NCBI GenBank assembly: GCA_039184415.1
Contig: JBCDBB010000079.1
Span: 1-18,359 of the forward strand
Reading direction: 5' to 3'
Length of the DNA stretch: 18,359 nt
Origin: JANSYP01 sp039184415
Lineage (GTDB): Bacteria > Pseudomonadota > Alphaproteobacteria > Rhodobacterales > Rhodobacteraceae
Shown: one piece after another, positions 5,501 to 12,891 of the stretch
Layout of the letters: every line of letters starts with the position of its first letter
Position numbering within the stretch: the first letter of the stretch is position 1
The notes under the pieces: model-generated
Seen by the model: only the letters and a program-made list of their open reading frames with translations
What the model was told of the DNA's origin: nothing
Database searches by the model: none
Position numbers and translations under genes: made by a program

Positions 5501-6187
5501 TCAGCCAGCCGTGCGGCGGAGCCCAGGGCGGCCCCGGCGCGACAGCGCCCAGACCGCGCCGATGCCGCCGACCAGAAGCGGCAGGCTCGCGGGCAGCGGC
5601 ACGGGGGCCGTGGGTATCTCGGTCTCGATCGTCAGGGCGACATAGTCGACGGCATAGGATTCGAACGACGCCAGACCGAAATCCTGCTCGGGCGAGAGCG
5701 TTATCGTATTGAGCCCGCCATCATTGAGCAGGCCGAGATCCGGGATGGAGAAGGTGACGGTCGAGATCGCGCGCTGGTTCACGTCGCTTCCGATCACCAC
5801 CGGTTCGAAGAAGCTGCCGACGAGCGCCCCGTTGAGGAAGACCCCCATCCCTTCGACCGGGTCGCCGACGGTATCTTCGACGAAGAGGTCGACACCGGCG
5901 AGGCGCACCTCCAGCAGGGCCGAGGTCGCGGTCTCACCATTCAGATCGAGCGCAACCTGGAAATCCAGCGTGCCAAGCGTGTCGAACAGGTCCGTGCCCG
6001 CGGGATCGCCCGGGCCGGTATTGTTGAAGACCGGGATCGCCGGGAAGGCACCGTTGTCGCAATTGCTCTGGGCTTCGCCGAAACAGTCGGCATCGCCGAC
6101 CTGCAGGCTGAGGGTCGCGGCATGGGCGGCGGAGGCCAGAAAAACGGTGGTCAAACACGCGACGGGAAGACAGCGGGCAACAAGCAT
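5501..6187 (-). CDS. VPLPA-CTERM sorting domain protein
   Basis: A 228-residue secreted protein with an N-terminal signal peptide (about 1-23, cleavage after SAAHA). A beta-rich, acidic middle of unknown fold contains two cysteines within ten residues (DADCFGEAQSNCDN) that could form a disulfide. The C-terminus has the tripartite sorting signal APVPLPASLPLLVGG, then a membrane span, then a basic RRGR cluster. VPLPA-CTERM (TIGR03370) is known to be processed by a dedicated exosortase (XrtD type), so the organism should encode one elsewhere. A reading frame extends to 6220, but the ATG at 6187 is preferred because GAGGAG lies 8 bases upstream and the signal peptide then starts correctly. Function is unknown; surface or biofilm matrix roles are usual guesses for such proteins. 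Confidence 0.85.
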   Translation of the reverse strand: MLVARCLPVACLTTVFLASAAHAATLSLQVGDADCFGEAQSNCDNGAFPAIPVFNNTGPGDPAGTDLFDTLGTLDFQVALDLNGETATSALLEVRLAGVDLFVEDTVGDPVEGMGVFLNGALVGSFFEPVVIGSDVNQRAISTVTFSIPDLGLLNDGGLNTITLSPEQDFGLASFESYAVDYVALTIETEIPTAPVPLPASLPLLVGGIGAVWALSRRGRPGLRRTAG

Positions 6188-6216
6188 GGGGGCGCTCCTC
6201 AGACATACGCTTGCCC

Positions 6217-6230
6217 TCACGTTAGCGTGA
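6217..6230. repeat. Perfect inverted repeat upstream of the VPLPA-CTERM gene
   Basis: TCACG and CGTGA arms flank a 4-base centre (TTAG), 30 bp upstream of the VPLPA-CTERM start codon. The position and dyad symmetry fit an operator for that gene. No regulator can be named. Confidence 0.4.
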
Positions 6231-6242
6231 TTATCCGGGCTA

Positions 6243-6257
6243 GTTTAGTGATTAAAC
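6243..6257. repeat. AT-rich inverted repeat GTTTA-N5-TAAAC
   Basis: A second dyad, 12 bp upstream of the first one (TCACG/CGTGA), lies in the AT-rich stretch where the VPLPA-CTERM promoter is expected. It may be part of the same control region. It does not fit the FNR consensus TTGAT-N4-ATCAA. Confidence 0.35.
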
Positions 6258-6324
6258 ACACAAACCCGCCGTTTTTCGGAAAATTATCATTGGTCTTTCG
6301 ACAATGCGCGGGCGTTTGGGGCCG

Positions 6325-6358
6325 CCAGGGTGAGGGAGTCGCGACTCACGCGCCCTGG
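6325..6358. repeat. 34-bp interrupted palindrome downstream of holC
   Basis: CCAGGG and CCCTGG arms enclose a perfect 12-bp palindrome GAGTCGCGACTC (6336-6347), all on one axis of symmetry at 6341.5. Only two of the five flanking intermediate positions pair by Watson-Crick rules on each side. It lies about 60 bp beyond the holC stop codon. It could fold as a long hairpin at the 3' end of the pepA-holC message, but no T-tract follows on either strand. It may instead be a dyad protein-binding site. Confidence 0.5.
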
Positions 6359-6418
6359 TCGGAGGCCTGCCCACCAGTCTGTGCCGCGCCCGTTTTCGCG
6401 ACCCGTTCCAAGACCGTG

Positions 6419-6877
6419 TCAGGTCTCGGCCTTCTTCTCCCAGCGGCCGCTGTCCTGGCTCCAGTATTGCGCGCTGCACCCGGCCTCGGTCAGGACCCGC
6501 CACTGCCCGCGGGCGTGGTCGAGTGCTGTGGCATCCTCGCCATCGAAGAGCACGCAGGTACGCTCGAGGCCCGAGACCTCGGCAGGGTCGACCGGGGCGC
6601 CCGCGACGCACATCAGACAGCTGGTCTCGGGCTCGGTGGTCTCGGCCCGGGTCAGCAGCACGGGCTGGAGCGCGTCATGGGGCCCACCGGCGCGGCCATG
6701 GGGCAGAAACCCCTCCTCGGGCCCGAGCCAGAGCTGCTGGTCGAGCCGGTCGAGTGTCTCGTCGTCGGGGCCGCGCACCTCCACCCGCATGCCCGCGCCG
6801 AGCGCCTTGGGCAGAAGCATCGCGAGCGTCCCGGCGGCGCTGTCGCGGGTGAGATGGTAGAAGAGCACCGCGCCCAT
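6419..6877 (-). CDS. holC: DNA polymerase III subunit chi
   Basis: A 152-residue protein of the chi family, the clamp-loader accessory that links the DNA polymerase III holoenzyme to single-strand-binding protein. Family features are the N-terminal FYHLTRDSAAGTLAMLLPKA, where E. coli HolC has an equivalent YHL segment, QQLWLGPEEGFLPHG, and the late LFDGEDATALDHARGQWR stretch, which matches the conserved FNG(D)xxxxxxARxQW pattern. It starts 8 bp after the pepA stop codon in the same direction. The pepA-holC pairing is widespread in proteobacteria and supports the call. The two are almost certainly cotranscribed. Confidence 0.93.
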   Translation of the reverse strand: MGAVLFYHLTRDSAAGTLAMLLPKALGAGMRVEVRGPDDETLDRLDQQLWLGPEEGFLPHGRAGGPHDALQPVLLTRAETTEPETSCLMCVAGAPVDPAEVSGLERTCVLFDGEDATALDHARGQWRVLTEAGCSAQYWSQDSGRWEKKAET

Positions 6878-6885
6878 GGGCTGGC

Positions 6886-8352
6886 TCAGCTTTCGTAGCT
6901 GTTCCGGATCAGCCGGTCGAGCGTCAGCACGCCCCAGCCGGTCGCGCCCTTGGGCGAGAGGGTCGTGTCGGATTTGACGCTGGCGACCCCGGCGATGTCG
7001 AGATGGATCCAGGGGGTTTCCTCATCGACAAAGCGCTGGAGGAACTGCGCCGCGGTGACCGATCCGGCGGGGCGGCCGCCGACATTCTTCATGTCCGCGA
7101 TCTGGCTTTTCAGCTGCTTGTCATAGGCGGGATCGAGCGGCATGCGCCAGGCGCCCTCGCCCTCCTGGGCCGCGGCCTTGAGGAAATCGTCGGCAAAGCT
7201 GTCGCGGTTGGAGAAGACCCCGGCCTTTTCATGGCCGAGCCCGATGATGATCGCGCCGGTCAGCGTGGCCAGATCGACGATGCCCGAGGGTTTGAATTCC
7301 TGCTGCGCGTACCAGAGCACATCGGCCAGCACGAGCCGGCCCTCGGCATCGGTGTTGATGATCTCGACGGTGTCGCCCTTCATCGATTCGACCACGTCGC
7401 CGGGGCGGATGGCGCGGCCGTCGGGCATGTTTTCCACCAGCCCGACCAGACCCACGACATTGGCCTTGGCCCGGCGCAGCGCCAGGGCGCGCATCACGCC
7501 GGAGACGACGGCCGAGCCGCCCATGTCCATGGTCATGTCTTCCATGCCGGTGGCGGGTTTGAGGCTGATGCCGCCGGTGTCGAAGACGACGCCCTTGCCC
7601 ACCAGCGCCAGGGGCGGCTCGTCCCCGCCGCCATTCCAGCGCATCACCACGACCTTTGAGGGGCTTTCGGAGCCCTGCCCGACCGCGAGCAGGCAGCGCA
7701 TGCCGAGCTCTTCGAGCTGCTCCTCTTCGAGGATCTCCACATCGAGCCCCAGCTCCTGCATGGCGGCCAGACGCGCGGCATAATCCTCGGTCGTCAGGAT
7801 GTTGGCGGGCTCGGAGACCAGGTCGCGGCAGAAGAAGACCCCCTCGGCGAGTGCAGCACCATCGGACGCCTCGGCCGCCACCTGATCGGGCTTGGAGACC
7901 ATGAAATCGACCGCGCCCTCCTCGGTCGGCTCGGCGGACTTGCGCTCCTTGAAGGCATAGCAGCGCAGCGCGAGCCCGAGCGAGACCTCGGCCACACGGC
8001 CCAGATTGCCGGCGAGCACGAGCAGCGGCTTGCCGTTCTTGGCCTTGCCGATGGCGGCGCCGGCCTTGCGGGCGTCGGCGACGGTGGGCTTGCGGTCGAG
8101 CCGGATGACCTGAACCGCGTCTGCGGCCAGCCCGCTGGGAAAGGCCAGATCCGCGGCGTCGCCTGGCTTGAGATCGCTGAAGCTGCTGCTTTCGGCGAAG
8201 CGGGCCAGCGCGCCGCGGGTCAGACGATTGACCCGCCGGGCGGTCTGATCGAGCTTGCCGCCCTCGGGCAGAAAGACCACGATACGGCCGACCGCGCCGG
8301 CGATCGCCTCCAGATCGACATCCTTGAAGTTGATCGTCACTGGCATGGTCAT
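6886..8352 (-). CDS. pepA: Leucyl aminopeptidase (M17 cytosol aminopeptidase)
   Basis: A 488-residue M17-family metallopeptidase that removes N-terminal residues from peptides and acts as a hexamer with two metal ions. The metal-binding and catalytic set is complete: VGKGVVFDTGGISLKP (Lys253, Asp258, Lys265), Asp276 in MDMGG, and NTDAEGRLVL (Asp335, Glu337, Arg339), matching E. coli PepA in spacing. The C-terminal half (catalytic) is well conserved; the N-terminal half (about 1-165) is divergent, as usual. The reading frame extends upstream to a GTG at 8400, but the ATG at 8350-8352 (MTMPVTINF) fits the family length and has GAGG upstream. Another ATG two codons later cannot be excluded. It is divergent from lptF and cotranscribed with holC. 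Confidence 0.94.
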   Translation of the reverse strand: MTMPVTINFKDVDLEAIAGAVGRIVVFLPEGGKLDQTARRVNRLTRGALARFAESSSFSDLKPGDAADLAFPSGLAADAVQVIRLDRKPTVADARKAGAAIGKAKNGKPLLVLAGNLGRVAEVSLGLALRCYAFKERKSAEPTEEGAVDFMVSKPDQVAAEASDGAALAEGVFFCRDLVSEPANILTTEDYAARLAAMQELGLDVEILEEEQLEELGMRCLLAVGQGSESPSKVVVMRWNGGGDEPPLALVGKGVVFDTGGISLKPATGMEDMTMDMGGSAVVSGVMRALALRRAKANVVGLVGLVENMPDGRAIRPGDVVESMKGDTVEIINTDAEGRLVLADVLWYAQQEFKPSGIVDLATLTGAIIIGLGHEKAGVFSNRDSFADDFLKAAAQEGEGAWRMPLDPAYDKQLKSQIADMKNVGGRPAGSVTAAQFLQRFVDEETPWIHLDIAGVASVKSDTTLSPKGATGWGVLTLDRLIRNSYES

Positions 8353-8483
8353 CGTCAAACGGGCCTCGATTGGGGTGATTTTCGCCGAACCTAGAGACAC
8401 ATCCGCCCGTTGACCAGACAGCAGTTTCAGGGCCGGGCCGAATCCTGTAGCCTAGCTTCAACGAACCAGGCCGCGAGCAGAAC

Positions 8484-9632
8484 TTGGGCAGATTTGACCG
8501 TTATATCCTGAGCAAACTGTTGCTTGGCTTCGGGTTTTTCTCGCTCGTCCTTGTCGGCGTCTATTGGGTCAACCGCGCCGTGGTGCTGCTCGACCGGTAC
8601 CTGTCCCAGGGTCAGGCCGGACAGCTGGTGCTGGAAGTGACGCTGCTGAGCCTGCCGAGCATCATCCTGCTCGTCATTCCGATCGCGGCCTATGTGGCGG
8701 TGATCTACGCCACCAACCGGCTCTATGCCGACAGCGAACTGGTCGTGGTGCAGGCCTCGGGCTTCAGCGCGATGCGGCTGGCGCGGCCCTATCTGGCCTT
8801 CGGCGTGATCGTGGCGATCCTGATGTCGCTTCTGGCCCATGCGGTCGTGCCGCTCAGCATGGTGCGGTTCAACGATATCCGCGCCAAGCTGGCCGAGGCG
8901 ATCTCGTCCCGGCTGCTGGAGCCGGGCAATTTCCAGGAACCCACTGACGGGGTCACGGTCTATGTCCGCGAAGTGGCCGCGGACGGGCGGCTCGACAATG
9001 TGCTGATCAACGACCGGCGCGACCCGACCCGGCAGGTCACGTACATCGCGCAGGAGGCGTTTCTGATCCAGGGGCAGTCCGGCCCCCAGGTCCTGATGTT
9101 CGACGGGATGGCCCAGACGCTGAACCCCGAGACCAACATCCTGGGCGTGACCTATTACGAGGAACTCAGCATCGCGCTGGACGACATGACGAGCGGCCAG
9201 ACGCTGCGGCTGCTCGACCACCGCGAACTGCCCACCCACATCCTGCTCAACCCGCCCGAAGAGGTGCTGTTCTGGACCCAGCGGAACGCGATCTGGCTGG
9301 CCTCCGAAGCGCATACGCGGTTCGCCCAGGCGCTGCTGGTGATCCCGGCGGGGATCCTGGGCATGGCCTGTCTGCTGTCGGGGCGGTTCACGCGGTTCGG
9401 GCTCTGGCGACAGATCCTGCTGGCCTGCGTCCTGATCCTGATCCTGAAGGTGCTTGAGAACGCCACCATCGACATGGCCAAGGACGATGCCACGCTCTGG
9501 CCGGTGATCTATGGGCCGACGGTTCTGTGTGCGATCCTGGCCTTTGGCTTCCTGCGCTATGCCGACAGGCGCATGACGCCGACCGCGGGGGGCGGCGTGG
9601 CGGCGCCGGACCAGGTCGGGGCGACGCCATGA
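8484..9632 (+). CDS. lptF: LPS export ABC transporter permease LptF
   Basis: A 382-residue YjgP/YjgQ-family protein. With LptG it forms the membrane part of the LptB2FG transporter, which pulls lipopolysaccharide from the inner membrane towards the periplasmic bridge. It has an N-terminal span (about 13-33), two further spans before residue 130, a periplasmic beta-jellyroll region (about 140-270) with DGVTVYVREV, and three C-terminal spans. The start must be the TTG at 8484: the frame is closed by a stop at 8448-8450, no ATG or GTG lies upstream in the open stretch, and the protein begins at the usual family N-terminus (GRFDRYILSKLL). GAGCAG provides a modest ribosome-binding site. It is the first gene of a six-gene string, divergent from pepA. 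Its stop overlaps the lptG start (ATGA). Confidence 0.94.
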   Translation: MGRFDRYILSKLLLGFGFFSLVLVGVYWVNRAVVLLDRYLSQGQAGQLVLEVTLLSLPSIILLVIPIAAYVAVIYATNRLYADSELVVVQASGFSAMRLARPYLAFGVIVAILMSLLAHAVVPLSMVRFNDIRAKLAEAISSRLLEPGNFQEPTDGVTVYVREVAADGRLDNVLINDRRDPTRQVTYIAQEAFLIQGQSGPQVLMFDGMAQTLNPETNILGVTYYEELSIALDDMTSGQTLRLLDHRELPTHILLNPPEEVLFWTQRNAIWLASEAHTRFAQALLVIPAGILGMACLLSGRFTRFGLWRQILLACVLILILKVLENATIDMAKDDATLWPVIYGPTVLCAILAFGFLRYADRRMTPTAGGGVAAPDQVGATP

Positions 9633-10723
9633 TCCTCGATCTCTATTTTGCGCGGCGGTTCCTGATGACCTTTCTGGGCATCCTGGCGGGCTTCATCGCC
9701 TTCATGTGGCTGGTGGAGGTGCTGGAACATGTGCGCCGGTTCGAGGGCAGCGAGATCGCCTTTCAGACCCTGTCCTATCTGGCGCTGCTGCACATGCCCC
9801 AGGTGCTCTATGAGGTGACGATCCTGATCACGCTTCTGGCGACGCTCCTGATGTTCGTGACGCTGGCGCGCACAAGCGAACTGGTGATCACCCGCGCCAC
9901 GGGCCGTTCGGCGATGCGCAGCCTCGCCTCGCCGGTGATCACGGCCTTTCTGGTCGGTCTGGTCGCGGTCGGTATCATGAACCCGCTCGTCGCAAGCACG
10001 GCCAAGCTCTATGAGCGCGAGGTCAACGCATTGCGCGGCGAGGAGCGGGTGGTGGCGGTGGGCACCGACGGGCTGTGGCTGCGCCAGGGTCAGGCCGACC
10101 GCCAGACCGCCATCCACGCCAAAAGCGCCAATCTCGACGGAACAATCCTCAATGAAGTGAGCTTTTTCGGCTTTGACGGGCGCTCCGATCCGACCTTCCG
10201 CATCGAGGCGCGCCAGGCCGAACTGGTGGACGGCGCCTGGCAGCTGATCGATGCCAAGTCCTGGGATTTCCGCGACGTCGAGAACCCAGAGGCCGAGGCC
10301 GTCACCGCCGAGATGCTCACCCTGCCCTCCTCGCTCACGCGCGACCAGATCCGCGACAGTTTCGGCACGCCCTACTCGATCCCGATCTGGGAGTTGCCGC
10401 GCTTTATCGAGCGTCTGGAGGCGTCGGGCTTTTCGGCGCGGAGCCACAGGGTCTGGTTTCAGGCCGAGATGGCGCGGCCGCTGAGCTTTGTCGCCATGGT
10501 GCTGATCGGCGCGGTCTTCACGCTCCGCCACACGCGGTTCGGCAAGACGGGGCTGATGGTGCTGAGCGCGGTCCTGGCGGGCTTCGTGCTCTATTTCATC
10601 TCCAGCCTCACCCATGTGATGGGCGAGAACGGCCAGGTGCCCATCGCGCTGGCCGTCTGGGCGCCGCCGATCGCGGCCATCCTGCTGGCGATGAGCCTGC
10701 TTCTGCATCTGGAGGATGGATGA
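9629..10723 (+). CDS. lptG: LPS export ABC transporter permease LptG
   Basis: A 364-residue partner of LptF in the LptB2FG lipopolysaccharide extractor. It begins MILDLYFARRFLMTFLG, typical of LptG. Spans lie at about 12-32, 60-82 and 98-120, followed by a periplasmic domain (about 125-275) with EVSFFGFD, and three C-terminal spans starting near MARPLSFVAMVLIGAVF. The conserved TRHTRFG-like turn is present as RHTRFGKTG. It overlaps lptF by four bases at the 5' end and lptD by four at the 3' end. LptB, the ATPase, is not in this window, as expected from its usual location with lptA/lptC. Confidence 0.95.
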   Translation: MILDLYFARRFLMTFLGILAGFIAFMWLVEVLEHVRRFEGSEIAFQTLSYLALLHMPQVLYEVTILITLLATLLMFVTLARTSELVITRATGRSAMRSLASPVITAFLVGLVAVGIMNPLVASTAKLYEREVNALRGEERVVAVGTDGLWLRQGQADRQTAIHAKSANLDGTILNEVSFFGFDGRSDPTFRIEARQAELVDGAWQLIDAKSWDFRDVENPEAEAVTAEMLTLPSSLTRDQIRDSFGTPYSIPIWELPRFIERLEASGFSARSHRVWFQAEMARPLSFVAMVLIGAVFTLRHTRFGKTGLMVLSAVLAGFVLYFISSLTHVMGENGQVPIALAVWAPPIAAILLAMSLLLHLEDG

Positions 10724-12891
10724 GCGCGGCCCGCCGTTTCGCGGCCCTTCTGGCGCTTCTGCTGGGTCTGATCGGCGCCTCGGGTGCGGCGGCCCAGACG
10801 ACGCCCGCGGCGGATCCACCCACCGCGCTGGTGGCCGACCAGGTGACCTTTGCCAATGACGACACGCTGATCGCCGAGGGCAACGTCCAGGTCTTTTCCG
10901 AGGGCCGGGAGCTGCGTGCCACGAAGCTGATCTACAACGCCACCGACGAAAGCCTGGTGATCGAGGGGCCGATCCTGCTGCGCGACGGTGAGGACACGGT
11001 GGTGCTGGCCGAGGCGGCGGAGCTCGATACCGAGTTGGAGACTGGCATCATGACCTCGGCGCAGGTTCTGGTGCAGCAGCGGCTTCAGATCACCGGCGCG
11101 CAGATGGAACGGCGGACCGGCGGGTTCAATGATTTCCGCCAGGTCGTGGCCACGAGCTGCGAGATCTGCCGCCCGGGCGAGGTGCCGCTCTGGCAGGTGC
11201 GCGCGCGCCGGGTGATCCAGGACGAAAACGCCGAGCGGATCTATTTCTACGACGCGCAGTTCCGGGTCTTCGATCTGCCGGTCTTCTACCTGCCGGTGCT
11301 GCGGATCCCCGAGCCCGGGGTCGAGCGCGCGACCGGGTTCCTGATCCCCGATTTCCTGTCGAGCACCTTGATCGGGAACGGGATTCGCGTGCCCTATTTC
11401 ATCACGCTCGGCCCGTCGGCGGACGTGACGCTGACGCCCCATATCACTGACGGCCGGTACCAGACCCTGGAGGGGCGGTACCGCCAGGCCTTCCGGCGGG
11501 GCACCTTCACCGCGACCGGTGCGATCTCGGAGGACAACGTCAAGCCCAACGAGACGCGTGGCTATCTCTTTGCTGCCGGCCGGTTCGCCCTGCCCGAGGA
11601 TTTCACGCTCGAGTTCGACTATGAGTACACCTCGGACCGGACCTATCTGTTGGACTACGACTTTTCGTCCAAGGACATCCTGGACAGCGCGATCGGCATC
11701 AACCGGGTGCGCGGGGACGAGCTGATCTCGGCCTCGATCACCGGCTTCGAAAGCCTGCGCGAGGCCGATATCGGCAATGAAAACTCGCGTCTGGTGGAGC
11801 TCGACTATCGCCGCAACTGGGAGCCCGGCGGCATCGGGGGCCTGCTGGAGTTCCGGCTGATCGGCCAGTCGCAGATCTTTGAGGACAATGTCCGCAACGA
11901 AATCGACAGCCCGAATGTGAACCAGGTCCGCGGAACGGTCGATTATGAGCGAACCTGGACGGTGGGCCCGGGGTTCCGGTTCGGCACGGAGGCGGAACTC
12001 AATCTCGACTATCTGCATATCATCGACGATCCGGAATTTCCCGAGTACCAGACCGCATTCACGCCCACCTTCGCCGCCGATCTGAGCCTGCCGCTGATCG
12101 CCCAGGGCGCGAATGGCACGGGGGTGAGCTATCTGCTGGAGCCGATCGGACAGCTTGTCTGGACCCGGCCCGACACGCTCGACAGCCCCAACGAGGACAG
12201 CACCTCCATCGCGCTGGACACCGGCAATCTCTTTGCGCTGAACCGCTTTCCCGGGCTCGACCGCTATGAGACGGGGCTGCGCAGCAACCTGGCCCTCCGC
12301 TGGGCGCGGCTCGACCCCGCCGGCTTTACCATGGGCGTGACCGTGGGCCGGGTGCTGCGTTTCGGCGACAGCGAAGAGCTCGACGAGATCGCGGTGCTGG
12401 ATGGGGATGCGTCGGACTGGCTGACCCAGGTGGATATGGATTTCGGCAACAGGCTGCGGCTGCGCAACCTGCTGCTGCTCGACGATGATGGACGGCCCTC
12501 CTTCAACGAGGCGCGGGCGAGCTGGTTCAGCACCGGGCTGAACCTCAATGCCGCCTATGTCTGGCAGCAGCAGGACACCAGCGCGCTCTTGGACAACGAC
12601 CTGTCGGAACTGGCGCTTCTGGGCGGGTTCAACATCTCGCGGAGTTTCTCGGCCACGTTCGATGTGCGGCGGGACTTCGTGCTGGGCCGCACGAACCGGA
12701 TCGATCTGGGTCTGGCCTACGAGAACGAGTGCATCCGGGTTGATCTCACCGCCCAGCGGAGGTTTATAACCAACTCCGGTGACGAGACCGACATCACCTA
12801 CGGGTTGCAGGTCCAGCTGGCCGGGTTCGGCACCGATGTAGGCCGCGCAAGGGCGCGACGGGTCTGTACAGCACTGGGACGGGTGGGATGA
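10720..12891 (+). CDS. lptD: LPS assembly protein LptD (outer-membrane translocon)
   Basis: A 723-residue outer-membrane protein that, with the lipoprotein LptE, inserts lipopolysaccharide into the outer leaflet. A signal peptide (about 1-25, cleavage after SGAAA) is followed by an OstA/LptA-like jellyroll domain (about 36-145, with VADQVTFANDDTLIAEGNVQVF) and a long beta-barrel domain with many alternating aromatic strands. Four cysteines were found: Cys147 and Cys150 in SCEIC, Cys671, and Cys716 near the C-terminus. This resembles the two-plus-two disulfide arrangement of E. coli LptD but with different positions. It does not end in the usual aromatic residue of a beta-barrel signal; an Arg-rich tail (RARARRVCTALG) closes the protein. 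GGAGG precedes the ATG, which overlaps the lptG stop (ATGA). Confidence 0.94.
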   Translation: MSAARRFAALLALLLGLIGASGAAAQTTPAADPPTALVADQVTFANDDTLIAEGNVQVFSEGRELRATKLIYNATDESLVIEGPILLRDGEDTVVLAEAAELDTELETGIMTSAQVLVQQRLQITGAQMERRTGGFNDFRQVVATSCEICRPGEVPLWQVRARRVIQDENAERIYFYDAQFRVFDLPVFYLPVLRIPEPGVERATGFLIPDFLSSTLIGNGIRVPYFITLGPSADVTLTPHITDGRYQTLEGRYRQAFRRGTFTATGAISEDNVKPNETRGYLFAAGRFALPEDFTLEFDYEYTSDRTYLLDYDFSSKDILDSAIGINRVRGDELISASITGFESLREADIGNENSRLVELDYRRNWEPGGIGGLLEFRLIGQSQIFEDNVRNEIDSPNVNQVRGTVDYERTWTVGPGFRFGTEAELNLDYLHIIDDPEFPEYQTAFTPTFAADLSLPLIAQGANGTGVSYLLEPIGQLVWTRPDTLDSPNEDSTSIALDTGNLFALNRFPGLDRYETGLRSNLALRWARLDPAGFTMGVTVGRVLRFGDSEELDEIAVLDGDASDWLTQVDMDFGNRLRLRNLLLLDDDGRPSFNEARASWFSTGLNLNAAYVWQQQDTSALLDNDLSELALLGGFNISRSFSATFDVRRDFVLGRTNRIDLGLAYENECIRVDLTAQRRFITNSGDETDITYGLQVQLAGFGTDVGRARARRVCTALGRVG

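Noticed and set aside
5477..6898. 473-codon plus-strand open frame
   Set aside because: It lies opposite the VPLPA-CTERM and holC genes and across their intergenic region. The translation has no recognisable domain.
7229..8461. 410-codon minus-strand frame overlapping pepA
   Set aside because: It is an Arg/Gly-rich alternate frame of pepA, whose catalytic residues are all in the chosen frame.
8427..9314. 295-codon minus-strand frame opposite lptF
   Set aside because: Antisense shadow of lptF, with a His/Gln/Asp-rich composition.
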